Shown: positions 8,688 through 17,493, counted from the stretch's first letter. The stretch is DNA of 29,919 bases from an uncultured Lachnospiraceae bacterium (GCA_910577675.1 CAJTOR010000046.1:1-29919); one strand, 5' to 3'. The notes: generated by a model not told the origin, from the sequence alone. Translations and numbers: made by a program.

Positions 8688-9317
8688 TTACTCCTTAATA
8701 ATTTCTCCTTTCTTTAACCGCAATACCACATCCGCCTGTTTTGCCAAATCCCCGGAATGTGTGACAACAACTACACATTTATTCATCTTGTGTGCGCATT
8801 CCTTCAATACTGATGTAATTTCCCCCGCTGTTTCCTCATCAAGGCTCCCTGTTGGCTCATCCGCCAGGATCACCCTTGCATCCGATGCCAATGCGCGGGC
8901 GATCGCTACACGCTGCTGTTGACCCCCGGAAAGTTTTTTAACGCTCCTTGTGCACTCCTCCCCCGTCAAGCCCACACGCTCCAAAACCGGCAGGGGTGGA
9001 AGTTTTGAAGTTAGTAATACATTTTCCCTGGGAGTTAGATAGTCAATCAAGTTAAAATTCTGGAATACAAATGCTATATGTTCCCTCCGGTGCTCGGCAA
9101 GAGCATCGTATGTCAGTTTTTTTCCATTGTACAGGATCTGCCCTTCTATTGGAAAATCCAGTCCCCCAAGCAGGGAGAGCAGGGTTGTTTTCCCGCACCC
9201 GGAAGGTCCCACAACCGCATATATTTTCCCTTCCTCAAATTCCACATCCACTTTTTTCAGTACGTTCCGCTTCCCATCATAAGAGTAGCGAACATCTTTC
9301 AATTCCATAACCGCCAT
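8688..9317 (-). CDS. ABC transporter ATP-binding protein, MacB/LolD type
   Basis: A 209-residue ATPase that would power the neighbouring FtsX-type permease. Walker A is GPSGCGKT (37-44), the Q-loop lies at VFQNFNL (84-90), the signature is LSGGQQQR (129-136), Walker B is VILADEPTGSLDE (149-161) and the H-loop His is at 187. The double Q in the signature and the DEPTGSLD motif are typical of the MacB/LolD group, and the length fits. AAGGAG precedes the ATG at 9317. A 106-nt gap separates it from the permease gene on the same strand. The upstream regulator and kinase suggest a stimulus-controlled exporter or mechanotransmission-type system. Confidence 0.93.
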   Translation of the reverse strand: MAVMELKDVRYSYDGKRNVLKKVDVEFEEGKIYAVVGPSGCGKTTLLSLLGGLDFPIEGQILYNGKKLTYDALAEHRREHIAFVFQNFNLIDYLTPRENVLLTSKLPPLPVLERVGLTGEECTRSVKKLSGGQQQRVAIARALASDARVILADEPTGSLDEETAGEITSVLKECAHKMNKCVVVVTHSGDLAKQADVVLRLKKGEIIKE

Positions 9318-9423
9318 ATTTTCTCCTTATTATAGTACCGCAAATCCCCTACCAGCTCCTCTTACATGCAGTGCAATTCCTGTCCGCTTCGCTCCCACTC
9401 ATTCCACTGCCGCGCTGTCTTTC

Positions 9424-10896
9424 TCAACTCATAAGGGCAAGTATTTCTCTTGGCTTCATGCGCATTACGGGAAGACCTGCTGCCAGCACCGAGAGGAAAA
9501 TTATTCCGGTTCCTGCCCCGTAGAGAATCCAAATTCCGGATATCGGTATATTGACCTCTATCTTTGTCAAAGTTTCGTTCCGCTCAAAAACCGGCGCGAA
9601 ATCGCTGGAATTTACAATTGTCGATCCGTCCACAATAGTTCCAACCCCTTCCCCATTCCCTTCCTGCTCCTGTTTTGCCACAGTATAATCAATAAGTCTT
9701 TCCCCCGCCCCCCTCGCAACAATCCCGCTTGTAAAAATGGAAAATGCAAAGGCGAATACCGCGATTAAAACCACTTCCGCCAGATACTGGCAGACAATAT
9801 TTTTCCGGCTCAACCCCAGGGAGAGAAGGATACCGCTCTCGCTTGTGCGCTCTTTTATGCGCCCGGAAAGTACAAGATACAAAACTGCCGCTCCGACCAT
9901 AACAACAAGCAGCACAAGTATGGAAACCAGCCTGTCCATATTCTCAAGCGGTTTCATCACGGCATCGGCATCGCCCGTATCCACATCCACAACAAAATCT
10001 GTCGGGTCAATATCCGGAAGGGCATTTACCTGTTTGACAATTTCTGGAAGTTTCGCCGGGTCATTAACATAGAAATTAATTTTTTCATATCCCTCCTTCA
10101 AAACTTCCGGTCGCACCTGCCCCACCACATCCATGGTTGTGTAGAGCGCATTATCCATCGACCAGTTAGAAAGCATTGTGGAGCTTTTTGCTGTCGCGTG
10201 GAACAGACCGACAATCTCGACCTCCACCCGCGTTTTCTCCACATCCTTCCCGGTCATGGAAGCTTTGAATTCCGACATTCGCAAAATCAGCTTATCCCCG
10301 ATTGTAAGCCCGTTAAGTTCCGCCAGTTCCTTTGAAAGCATCACCTTATCCTTATCCTGGTATGTAATATGCCTCCCCTCAACCAGCTCCAGATATCCAC
10401 CCGTAAAATAACTGTCAAACTCCGTGTTCGTGTCAGCAAAAGTCGTAACAGTGGAAGCAAAATCCCCGTAGCTGCCCAGTATCCCGCCAAGTCCCCCGTC
10501 ACCGTTTTCCGATTCAAGAAGCTCCAGCACCTTCCCCTGCGCATTGGCTGCAACAACATAGGATATTGCGCTCGCATTGTAGCCCCTGATTCCCTTTACC
10601 TTGTCCATAATCATATCCGCAAGTCCCACGGATAGCTGCTCGCCCATATAGAAAGATTGATAGCCGAAATCCCCGACCTTCTGCGACTCCCACTTGCTTG
10701 AATCACTGGTGTTCTGCCGCATGGTAAAAATCCCTCCGAGCGCCTGCCGCACATTTAGCTGTGCGGTCTTTACCGCGCCCTTTATCGCAGCGCCGGAAAG
10801 TACCAGGGTTGCAATAACGGTAAGAAGCAGGAAAAGAATTGCCGTTTTTGCCCGCTTGCGCGTGACGTACAAAAATGCACGCTGAAATAGTGACAT
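9424..10896 (-). CDS. ABC transporter permease, FtsX/MacB type
   Basis: A 490-residue membrane protein with the four-helix MacB-like layout: TM1 at about 18-38, a large extracytoplasmic domain of about 280 residues (MacB periplasmic-core-like), then TM2 at 323-345, TM3 at 370-392 and TM4 at 455-477. The FtsX-type cytoplasmic loop after TM2 reads GRIKERTSESGILLSLGLSR. The C-terminus MRMKPREILALMS is typical of the family. I chose the ATG at 10896 because AGGAGG precedes it; the 10 extra residues of the longer frame lack support. The 10-helix layout of BceB-type peptide sensors is not seen, so this is closer to YknZ/MacB. The substrate is unknown. Confidence 0.88.
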   Translation of the reverse strand: MSLFQRAFLYVTRKRAKTAILFLLLTVIATLVLSGAAIKGAVKTAQLNVRQALGGIFTMRQNTSDSSKWESQKVGDFGYQSFYMGEQLSVGLADMIMDKVKGIRGYNASAISYVVAANAQGKVLELLESENGDGGLGGILGSYGDFASTVTTFADTNTEFDSYFTGGYLELVEGRHITYQDKDKVMLSKELAELNGLTIGDKLILRMSEFKASMTGKDVEKTRVEVEIVGLFHATAKSSTMLSNWSMDNALYTTMDVVGQVRPEVLKEGYEKINFYVNDPAKLPEIVKQVNALPDIDPTDFVVDVDTGDADAVMKPLENMDRLVSILVLLVVMVGAAVLYLVLSGRIKERTSESGILLSLGLSRKNIVCQYLAEVVLIAVFAFAFSIFTSGIVARGAGERLIDYTVAKQEQEGNGEGVGTIVDGSTIVNSSDFAPVFERNETLTKIEVNIPISGIWILYGAGTGIIFLSVLAAGLPVMRMKPREILALMS

Positions 10897-10956
10897 AATA
10901 AACCTCCTGATTATATATTTTCGCATATCCCCTTCCAGTTCCCGAAAATCAAAAGA

Positions 10957-11032
10957 AATTTCAAATCCCTTGCTGTTTTCGCATGTCAGATGGGACCTGT
11001 ATCCCTATCTGATATAATTGATAGGTTAAAAC
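10957..11032 (+). repeat. Dispersed repeat family 1, copy D (short form)
   Basis: It reads TTTCAAATCCCTTGCTG, then TGTCAGATGGG...CCTATCTGATA as an imperfect stem, then TAATTGATAGGTTAAAAC. It sits between the kinase and permease genes, splitting what would otherwise be a compact operon. Confidence 0.7.
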
Positions 11033-11154
11033 AGGGCTTTATCATCCGGCACTGTCCGGTCATATGCTATTTAAAATGATAACCTAAGACGGTTTACTTG
11101 TGGTTTTGATATGATTTTTTTTTGGTTTCGGTGCAAAACAACTACCCTCACATA

Positions 11155-12582
11155 TCAATCACTATTCTGGCTCTTTTCCCCAAACCAAACCGTAAAAACA
11201 ACCCCCCTCTCCCAGTTCTTTAGAAGGAAATCAAGCCCATGCTGCTTTAGGACCATCTTCACCAGATACAGCCCAAGCCCGCTGCCCCCGGTCGATTTAT
11301 TGCGCGATTTCTCCACGCGGTAAAAAGGTGTAAACAGTTCGTCAATTTCCTCCTCCGGCAGAAAAACCCCCGTATTTTTCACCTCCAGATATTCCCCCGT
11401 AAGGCAAATAAAAACCTCGCTTTCCTTTGGGGAATGCCTTATCGCGTTACTTAAAATATTGTGGAGTGCCCTCCGAAACAATAAAGAATTCCCGCAAAAA
11501 AATACCTCCTGCATATCGCAAGAAACCCTAATTCTCTTATCCTGTGCAAGAGTGGATAACACAGAAAGCACTTCCTCCAGCTCCGTGTGGACAGCAACCG
11601 TCCCCATCCTCTCCCCGCCCGTCCCCATCTCAAGCCTGACAATACCAAGAAGCTCCTTTATTAACACTTCCATCCTCTCCACCTCGCATAGCGTCTGCGG
11701 CAGGATACTCTTCACATCCTTGTACTTGCCAATTCCCAGAATCATACTTTCAATCTCACCCTTTAAAATCGTGACGGGCGTTTTTAACTCGTGGGATGCT
11801 GCGGCAAAAAAATCACGGCGCTGCTGCTCCATCGCATTTACCGTCGCAATTTCCTGCCTCAATTTTTCATTGCTCCCCTCAAGCTTTGCAAGAGCCTCCG
11901 CCAACCGGTAAGAAAGAGTATTTAAACTCCTGCCCAAAATCCCCAGTTCATCCGTCCTCCCCTCCTCGCACCGCCAGGTCATATCAAGCTGTGCCATGCG
12001 CCTTGATACCCCGGAAATCTTTAAAACAGGGCGGACGATCGCCCGGCTGCACAGCCATGCACTGACGGCGGAGATCAATAAAATCAGGGCAAATACCAGG
12101 GGGGCAATCTGCAAAAAGGCACGGTTTAATTCCCCCGCCCCCCTCGATAGTACAATGGTAAGAAAGCAGCTTTCCACATCGTTAATGGTAAGCACAATCG
12201 ATACCGTATAATTTTCCTCATACCCCATAGCAGACTCAAACTCCCAAAAATCCATTCCAAAACTTACAGATTCCCCACCGAATTTAAGAACTGCCGAAGC
12301 ATTGTTCCTCCTGCAAAAATAAGAAATCTGCTCCTTCGCAGTTAATAAATCCGCACCATCCACCTCCCTCGACAAACGCTCGATCTCCTCCTCCATCCGG
12401 TTATTGGAAAGTGCGGTATACTGTCTTGGAATAACAAACATAACAATCCCATAGATGAGCAGACTGCACACTGTAAGCGCTGTCATAACCCAAAGAAATA
12501 CCTTGAGCGAGAGACTGCCCCTTACCCTTGAAAAAACTTTCAGGAAAATACACCCTGATAAACGCTCCCTAATTTTTTGCAA
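11155..12582 (-). CDS. Sensor histidine kinase
   Basis: A 475-residue membrane kinase paired with the overlapping response regulator. TM1 is at about 26-52, an extracellular sensor domain spans about 53-155, TM2 is at 158-180, and a HAMP-like linker leads to a coiled coil (215-258). The phosphoacceptor is His264 in ASHELKTP. The ATPase domain shows the N-box HNILSNAIRHS (from 374), G1 VKNTG (401-405) and G2 GGSGLGLYLV (432-441). The start is a TTG at 12582, 14 nt inside the regulator's end, with GAGGAG upstream; the next Met lies within TM1, so TTG is preferred. It probably controls the ABC genes that follow, after a 258-nt gap holding repeat D. Confidence 0.92.
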   Translation of the reverse strand: MQKIRERLSGCIFLKVFSRVRGSLSLKVFLWVMTALTVCSLLIYGIVMFVIPRQYTALSNNRMEEEIERLSREVDGADLLTAKEQISYFCRRNNASAVLKFGGESVSFGMDFWEFESAMGYEENYTVSIVLTINDVESCFLTIVLSRGAGELNRAFLQIAPLVFALILLISAVSAWLCSRAIVRPVLKISGVSRRMAQLDMTWRCEEGRTDELGILGRSLNTLSYRLAEALAKLEGSNEKLRQEIATVNAMEQQRRDFFAAASHELKTPVTILKGEIESMILGIGKYKDVKSILPQTLCEVERMEVLIKELLGIVRLEMGTGGERMGTVAVHTELEEVLSVLSTLAQDKRIRVSCDMQEVFFCGNSLLFRRALHNILSNAIRHSPKESEVFICLTGEYLEVKNTGVFLPEEEIDELFTPFYRVEKSRNKSTGGSGLGLYLVKMVLKQHGLDFLLKNWERGVVFTVWFGEKSQNSD

Positions 12583-13243
12583 ACCGATACCCCACTCCTC
12601 TGATTGTTTCGATACAATCCATATTAAGTTTCCTGCGAAGATTCATAATGTGTATATTGACCGCCTTTTCCTCACCACAAAAATCATAGCCCCACACCCT
12701 GTTTAATAGGTTGTCCCGCGTAAACACCCGCCCGGGATTTCCCATAAAAAGCTTTAAAAGTTCAAATTCAATTTTGGTCAGGAAAATCTCCTCCCCTCCC
12801 CGGAACACGCGCATCCCCTCCACTTCAAGCAAAAGCTCCCCAAAGCGCAAAACCTCCCCGCATTCCCGCTTATCCTTCTGCCCGTTCCTGCGCAGCACTG
12901 CTTCCACACGCAGAAGCACCAATTTCAGCGAAAACGGTTTCGTAATATAATCATCCGCCTTTAATTCAAATGCTTTTACCTGCGCCTCCTCGTCGTCAAG
13001 GGCGGTCAGCATAATAATTGGCGTATCCGAACCCTCCCGGATCGCCCGGCACACAGCATAACCATCCATGCGCGGCATCATAATATCCAGTAATACAAGG
13101 TCAAACTGTTCCTTTCGGTACTGTGCAAGCCCAGTGACCCCATCCCCCACCGCGACCACCTCATAGCCCGCATCCGTCAAAAGTTCGCTCAACACCGAGC
13201 GGATGGATACTTCATCCTCAAAAAGCAATATTTTTGCTGGCAT
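12569..13243 (-). CDS. Response regulator, OmpR/PhoB family
   Basis: A 224-residue transcription factor. The receiver domain (1-115) has acidic FEDE at 8-11, phosphoacceptor Asp53 in LLLDIMMPRMDG, Thr80 and Lys102 in TKPFS. The winged-helix DNA-binding domain (about 128-222) ends RGVGYRFAKN, typical of the family. I chose the ATG at 13243 because AGGGGGA precedes it and it begins with the receiver (MPAKILLFEDE); the longer frame would translate the leader repeat. It overlaps the kinase start. The leader of about 155 nt holds a 54-nt element shared with the PARG operon and a long inverted repeat, so transcript-level control is plausible. Confidence 0.93.
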   Translation of the reverse strand: MPAKILLFEDEVSIRSVLSELLTDAGYEVVAVGDGVTGLAQYRKEQFDLVLLDIMMPRMDGYAVCRAIREGSDTPIIMLTALDDEEAQVKAFELKADDYITKPFSLKLVLLRVEAVLRRNGQKDKRECGEVLRFGELLLEVEGMRVFRGGEEIFLTKIEFELLKLFMGNPGRVFTRDNLLNRVWGYDFCGEEKAVNIHIMNLRRKLNMDCIETIRGVGYRFAKN

Positions 13244-13259
13244 AAATCCCCCTTTTACA

Positions 13260-13313
13260 ACATTTATGTTTGAGGAACCGCAAGAAAAAGCTGAGAACTC
13301 AGTTTCTCTTATC
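13260..13313 (-). promoter_or_regulatory. Leader element (family 2), copy 1
   Basis: A 54-nt block 16 nt upstream of the regulator start codon, 42 of 54 positions identical (no gaps) to 17494-17547. On the minus strand it can fold AAGAGAAACTG-AGTTCT-CAG(C)TTTTTCTT, an 11-bp stem with a 6-nt loop, followed by conserved TTGCGGT and AAATGTT. In the other copy the loop-closing pair changes from G-C to A-T and one G-T becomes G-C, which keeps pairing. Confidence 0.6.
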
Positions 13314-13339
13314 AAGTCCATGTCCCCCCCACACGAACA

Positions 13340-13388
13340 GGATAACAAAATATTATTTCGTTTTGATTTCGATATAATATTTTTATCC
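13340..13388. repeat. Long imperfect inverted repeat upstream of the regulator
   Basis: GGATAACAAAATATTATTTCG (arm 13340-13360; first 20 shown plus final base) faces CGATATAATATTTTTATCC (13370-13388) across about 9 nt, with only two or three mismatches or gaps. It could be an operator or a hairpin at the 5' end of the regulator transcript. Confidence 0.55.
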
Positions 13389-13401
13389 TCCCACTGCACT
13401 T

Positions 13402-13429
13402 ATTCTAACCATAACTGCTTAGAGTGCAA
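13402..13429 (-). promoter_or_regulatory. Possible promoter of the regulator-kinase operon
   Basis: Minus-strand TTGCAC (13424-13429), 16-bp spacer, TAGAAT (13402-13407). Each hexamer is one or two bases off consensus, and the position gives a leader of about 155 nt. Confidence 0.4.
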
Positions 13430-13547
13430 TATTTAAAAATTAATTAAAATGGAATTCCCAAAATTGACAAAATGACAAAACAATTTATGAAATTTTATCA
13501 TATGATTTAGAACAACCGTTATAGAATAATCAAGAAGTAACCTCTTT

Positions 13548-13650
13548 ATGCTGCCAAAAGCAAAATCCACACAGAAGGATATTATTGAAACCGCCATGCA
13601 GATTGTCCGCGGGAAGACGATCAGGGCTGTGACTTCAGGGATTATGACAG
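13548..13650 (+). pseudogene. TetR-family regulator, N-terminal remnant
   Basis: The plus frame from ATG 13548 reads MLPKAKSTQKDIIETAMQIV then RGKTIRAVTSGIM. This resembles the first helices of TetR-family repressors, where (K)xxIxxAAxxIVRxxGxxAVTxR is usual. After about 33 residues the similarity stops and the DNA becomes the terminator stem at 13657-13684; the frame ends at 13709. Only a weak AGAAG lies upstream. It looks like a 5' scrap of a lost gene. The family call rests on a short stretch. Confidence 0.4.
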
Positions 13651-13656
13651 AGCCAA

Positions 13657-13684
13657 AAAATATGCCTGACATCAGGCATATTTT
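13657..13684. terminator. Bidirectional rho-independent terminator
   Basis: AAAATATGCCTG (13657-13668) and CAGGCATATTTT (13673-13684) form a perfect 12-bp stem with the 4-nt loop ACAT and A/T runs at both ends. On the minus strand it would stop transcription about 155 nt after the GNAT gene, closing the PARG-2H-nucleotidyltransferase-GNAT unit. Confidence 0.8.
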
Positions 13685-13839
13685 ATTGGTTATAGATAAA
13701 AAATTATGAAGAAATCCTTTACTCCATAATAGCACCCTACCATCTGACAAAGAAAAAAGCCAAAAAGCACTGTCAGCATCTTTGGATTTATACCCATGGA
13801 ACTGCCACACTCTGCGCAACCAGATTGCCAAGAAACCTG

Positions 13840-14646
13840 TCACCCAAATTTAAACTGTGTCAGTTCTCCACAAAGAGTATACCCTATCCTTCGGTAAGTG
13901 GCATTCGAACATATATTGTCCTGTTCCGTATAAAGCATGGGAATTCTGCCCTCGTCCAAAATCTTCTGTGTTACTTCACTGACCAGCATCCCCGCATATC
14001 CCCTGCCCCGCTGCGAAGAATCGGTGTATACCGTATTGATTCTGGCATATTTCTTTGCCCTATGAACGATCATCGCCATAGAAACTGCCTGTTTGTTATC
14101 CTCCCACAAATACAAATTAGAAGAACCCGCAACGTCCTCGGCAAATCCCTCCGCCTCACCTTCACGCATAGAACGTTTTTCTAAATCCCAGACCATCCCG
14201 GAGATAAATTTTTTCAAAATATTTTTATGCTTATCGTTTGACATAACCATATGTCCACTTGCTCTTTTCGTGTTAGTAACTTTATTGCAGCGATAAACAA
14301 CCATTGGATCCATACTGGTATAACTAACCTTTTTTTGCTCGGTTATTCTGTTCAGTATTGGTCTTATAATTCTTTCATCCGCTATTACATTTAAATTCGA
14401 ATTTAATTCCAGACGTTCTTCAATAACGAACTCAATTTCTTTCAGTGCATCTTCCGCAATATTTTCTTTTATCCAAACCCACATTGCCAGACGTTCATTC
14501 GTCTGCCCAATTATATAAAACTGCCCGTCCGTTACCCAGAACGCACTTCCAGCATCCGATATCAGATAAAACAGATTAAAACATATTCTGTCATTCTCGG
14601 ACAATAATTCGTCAATCAGTGGTAAAGCATTGCTTATTCTCTTCAT
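13840..14646 (-). CDS. GNAT-family N-acetyltransferase
   Basis: A 268-residue protein whose C-terminal half (about 165-265) is a GNAT acetyl-CoA-dependent acyltransferase: the acetyl-CoA loop QRGRGYAG is at 212-219 (Q/RxxGxG/A) and SNATYRRIGY at 247-256 is the usual C-terminal helix. The N-terminal ~135 residues form a separate, unassigned region, so this may be a two-domain acetyltransferase. The substrate cannot be predicted. I chose the ATG at 14646, with AGGGGA about 12 nt upstream; a TTG 27 nt further up is possible. It starts 89 nt after the nucleotidyltransferase gene on the same strand with no clear promoter between them, and is followed by a strong terminator, so it is probably the last gene of that operon. 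Confidence 0.8.
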   Translation of the reverse strand: MKRISNALPLIDELLSENDRICFNLFYLISDAGSAFWVTDGQFYIIGQTNERLAMWVWIKENIAEDALKEIEFVIEERLELNSNLNVIADERIIRPILNRITEQKKVSYTSMDPMVVYRCNKVTNTKRASGHMVMSNDKHKNILKKFISGMVWDLEKRSMREGEAEGFAEDVAGSSNLYLWEDNKQAVSMAMIVHRAKKYARINTVYTDSSQRGRGYAGMLVSEVTQKILDEGRIPMLYTEQDNICSNATYRRIGYTLCGELTQFKFG

Positions 14647-14735
14647 ATTGTTTCCATTCCCCTGCCCGCGCAAGTTTCTAAATTTTTGCTTTTATTTAAT
14701 TATAACAGCACTTTTCCTTTAACTGCTAAAACACA

Positions 14736-15755
14736 TCACACATCCCCCATTACCACCTTCCGGTTGACACGCTCAACAAATCTTGCAACCGCCTCCATAT
14801 CCGGTCTATCCGGCAGCTTTGAAATCCGCATCGCCTCCTCCAAACGTTTTTCATAATCCGACAAAATCTTATAAAACTCCGCCGAAAACCCCTTATCCCC
14901 CTGCTTAAAATCCCCTCGCCGTATACTTTGCAAAAGATCATGCTCCTTTATCCGGTGCGTTTTAATCTCCCCTCTCTCAAGGATATCAATCGCCATCATA
15001 AACAGGCGGATCAAATGCATCGCATGCTTGTTTAAATGGTCATCATCCTTCTTATTGTTGCGCTTGCCAATCCGGTCATAATTCCTGACCACACTGTTCA
15101 TCGTGCCAAGCATATTCCCATAATCCCTAAGCGGCAGATGCTTGTACTCAACATCGAGAAAAATCTCCGTATCAAATTCCGGGCGGTCGGACGGTGCAAT
15201 ATAAATTTCCGCTCTCCCCGCCGCAATTCTTTCGTTTTTTCTCTTAAAATCATCGAGAGCGTGCTGTACAGAACGATAAATATGCTGCTCCCTCTCTTTC
15301 TGTGGCATATAATCCCTCGCAGCCGCATTCTGCAAGCGGCGCAACTGTGCATCCGCATACCCCCCAAATGATCTCGCCGCAAGCTTTGACAAAAACAATC
15401 CCCTGTTATTTAGTAACTCCTGTCCAAGCGTTGTCCTGATAAAATACTGGTCATCGTCCAACCCCAGAATTTCAATGACATTCGGATTGCAATTTAAAAG
15501 AAGTTTTATAATTTTATTGAAAGAATAAATCACGGTATCCGTTCTTCCATCCTCATACTGCTCAAACTCCGTCAGGCCAATTAAGTCGGATGGCAGATTT
15601 AAAGTGACACCGCGGAAATCAACATCACTGTTCTCGTTATTTGTCCCGTAAGCGTAACTGCCCCCAAGCCCAAGCAGGATGATTCGGGCACTAAGACGCG
15701 GGTTCGTCCTAAGGAAATCATATTCAGATGAATTTAAAAATTTATAAAAATCCAT
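14736..15755 (-). CDS. DNA polymerase beta-superfamily nucleotidyltransferase (COG3541/RlaP-like)
   Basis: A 339-residue cytoplasmic protein. The nucleotidyltransferase signature is near the N-terminus: LLGLGGSYAYGTN with the GS pair at 32-33 and the metal-binding Asp pair in SDVDFRG (D44, D46), then ENSDVDFRGVTL-type sequence typical of the COG3541/pfam10127 group. A helical C-terminal half (HHLN/KHAMHLIRLFMMAIDIL near 245-260) completes the family pattern. Some members, called RlaP, are encoded beside RNA ligases and are thought to act in RNA repair; the exact nucleotide and acceptor are unknown. AGAGG precedes the ATG. The gene follows the 2H phosphoesterase after 82 nt and precedes GNAT, which supports a shared role in nucleic acid or nucleotide processing. 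Confidence 0.8.
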   Translation of the reverse strand: MDFYKFLNSSEYDFLRTNPRLSARIILLGLGGSYAYGTNNENSDVDFRGVTLNLPSDLIGLTEFEQYEDGRTDTVIYSFNKIIKLLLNCNPNVIEILGLDDDQYFIRTTLGQELLNNRGLFLSKLAARSFGGYADAQLRRLQNAAARDYMPQKEREQHIYRSVQHALDDFKRKNERIAAGRAEIYIAPSDRPEFDTEIFLDVEYKHLPLRDYGNMLGTMNSVVRNYDRIGKRNNKKDDDHLNKHAMHLIRLFMMAIDILERGEIKTHRIKEHDLLQSIRRGDFKQGDKGFSAEFYKILSDYEKRLEEAMRISKLPDRPDMEAVARFVERVNRKVVMGDV

Positions 15756-15837
15756 ATATGCTGCCTCTAAATAATCCGGTATTTAAACATTGCTAAAACC
15801 ATCCCTTTGGTTTTCCTTTATAAAATCCCAGAATTTA

Positions 15838-16560
15838 TTATTTATTTCCCGTGACCAAATTAATAATATTGATATAATTATCCATATTTTTAAATTTTTG
15901 ATAATACAAATTATTAATTTCCAACTCCATTTCCATCGCGCGCCCATTCAGCCTATAAACGGTATCCTCCAAAATACGGGCTGACTTTAAATCAAATCCA
16001 TCCACATTATAATATGCAAGCGTAATATGCGGTGTAAAAGGATAATCTAATTTCTTTACTTTTTCAAAGACAGAATATAATTCCAATAATCTTTTATATT
16101 CTTCCCCATCCGCGGGATATAACCCCAAAACCAGGCTGGTATCAACCATATTGAATATGTATTTACTCTTCATTTTTATCTTTGTATTTTCATATTTCTT
16201 TATCTCGCGTGCAATTTCCACCACTTTCAGCTCATTATTAAATATCTCTTCGGCAATATTCTGCAAAACCGGGGAATTGCTTAGGTCGTGCAGGGTAACA
16301 TGGAAGGTATTTGATCCCAGCCTCCTGCAAAAACATTCCGGAACCGCCCGATATAGTAATTCCACATATTCTTCCAACTGCTTTCTCACACTTTCATCCA
16401 GCAAAAAAACAATTGTATCACCGTAAAAGTCCCGGAATGTATTATCTTTTGCAACTTTTTGCAAAATAGATGGATTCCCTTTAAAATACTGGTTTCCATA
16501 ATTAACATCTCTTTTTTCAAACGAACCGATCCTGTCTAAAAACTCTTTATATGTTTCCAT
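15838..16560 (-). CDS. 2H phosphoesterase-like protein (2'-5' RNA ligase / cyclic phosphodiesterase fold)
   Basis: A 240-residue cytoplasmic protein carrying the two signature tetrads of the 2H superfamily: FHVTLHDL (His87, Thr89) and PHITLAYY (His178, Thr180), about 90 residues apart as expected for the two lobes. 2H enzymes open 2',3'-cyclic phosphates, cleave or join 2'-5' linkages, or hydrolyse ADP-ribose cyclic phosphate; which applies here cannot be told. I chose the ATG at 16560 because AAGGAAG precedes it; upstream Met codons lack a ribosome site and lie in the gap after the PARG gene. It lies 62 nt after the PARG-like gene and 82 nt before the nucleotidyltransferase, all on the minus strand. 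Confidence 0.75.
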   Translation of the reverse strand: METYKEFLDRIGSFEKRDVNYGNQYFKGNPSILQKVAKDNTFRDFYGDTIVFLLDESVRKQLEEYVELLYRAVPECFCRRLGSNTFHVTLHDLSNSPVLQNIAEEIFNNELKVVEIAREIKKYENTKIKMKSKYIFNMVDTSLVLGLYPADGEEYKRLLELYSVFEKVKKLDYPFTPHITLAYYNVDGFDLKSARILEDTVYRLNGRAMEMELEINNLYYQKFKNMDNYINIINLVTGNK

Positions 16561-16622
16561 GCACTTCCTTCTTTCCATCCCCGTCACACTGCCCGCTACG
16601 ACCATTATATATTGAGCAAATA

Positions 16623-17474
16623 TCAATTATCCCTTATCGTCTGCAATACCCTCTCAAAAGTATTAAAATTCCTCTTATCCTTAGGACTGCAATAAATCGC
16701 ATACTCAATTACCTGAAAGGCGTGCAGGTAATCAGCCAGCACATTCTTTGCTGCCTCGGCAACGATTTCCGGATCATTTAGAAACGCACCGCACCCAAAA
16801 GCGCCAAGAACAATAACCTCGGCATTGTTTAACACTGCCACATCAAGTATTCTTCGCAGGCGCTTCTCATGAATTTTAAGTAGATCCTGACCACTTATAT
16901 CAAGTGCCAATATTCCGTCCCCAGGATTATACTGGTTACTCGGCTTCGGTCTTAAATTCGGCGCGGCGCAGGTGATTACATCCACATTGTACCAGTCCTC
17001 TTCCGGCATAAGTTCCGGGTTCGCCGTATCAGTTTTAAATACAGTGACATCGGGAGTGTAGATGATATCATCGTTGTGGAGCGGATCATGCACCTTGCGG
17101 TGAGGAGTATAAAACCCTTCCCACATCTCCTTATTATCCAGGCAATAATACAAGCCCGAACAGCGGCACAGACATTCCTCCTGCGCATTTGCCCCCCGCT
17201 CAACACCCCCGCCCGGTTTCGTGGCAGAAGCAAAATTATGGACTGCTGTTTTCCTGCCCCGGTAGGAAGATGCTGCATCCAAAGTCCGCCTGGCGGAAAC
17301 ATGGATTGTCGCTGCCGTACTATAGCGGGCGGTATTTATTTCCGGCAGGCTTAAAGATTCCGGAAAAAGCTTCTGATTCTCGACAGATTTTTTAACCGAC
17401 TCATTCAATTTCGGATTGTCATTACATAATTTTATAGTATTCTCAAAAACAGCTTTGTTTTCTTCCCTTCCCAT
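16623..17474 (-). CDS. PARG-like macrodomain protein (TIGR02452 / bacterial-type poly(ADP-ribose) glycohydrolase)
   Basis: A 283-residue cytoplasmic protein with the bacterial PARG signature GGG-x7-QEE: GGG at 88-90 and QEE at 98-100, inside NFASATKPGGGVERGANAQEE. The second macrodomain loop is GAFGCGAFLNDP (224-235), and DVITCAAPN (165-173) and the strand ahead of it also fit. Family members remove ADP-ribose chains or bind ADP-ribose derivatives; the catalytic Glu pair is present, so activity is expected. I chose the ATG at 17474 because GGAGG precedes it; the ATG at 17486 is followed, not preceded, by that site. It is first in an operon with the 2H and nucleotidyltransferase genes, behind a consensus promoter and a structured leader. 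Confidence 0.85.
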   Translation of the reverse strand: MGREENKAVFENTIKLCNDNPKLNESVKKSVENQKLFPESLSLPEINTARYSTAATIHVSARRTLDAASSYRGRKTAVHNFASATKPGGGVERGANAQEECLCRCSGLYYCLDNKEMWEGFYTPHRKVHDPLHNDDIIYTPDVTVFKTDTANPELMPEEDWYNVDVITCAAPNLRPKPSNQYNPGDGILALDISGQDLLKIHEKRLRRILDVAVLNNAEVIVLGAFGCGAFLNDPEIVAEAAKNVLADYLHAFQVIEYAIYCSPKDKRNFNTFERVLQTIRDN

Positions 17475-17493
17475 AATATCCTCCATTCCAAGA

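Noticed and set aside
8688..13243. BceRSAB-type peptide-antibiotic detoxification module
   Set aside because: The permease has about four membrane helices and a MacB-like large domain, not the ten-helix BceB form, and the kinase has a sizeable extracellular sensor domain.
13433..13843. Minus-strand frame of 136 codons
   Set aside because: It runs through the perfect terminator at 13657-13684, lacks a ribosome site and has the composition of noise.
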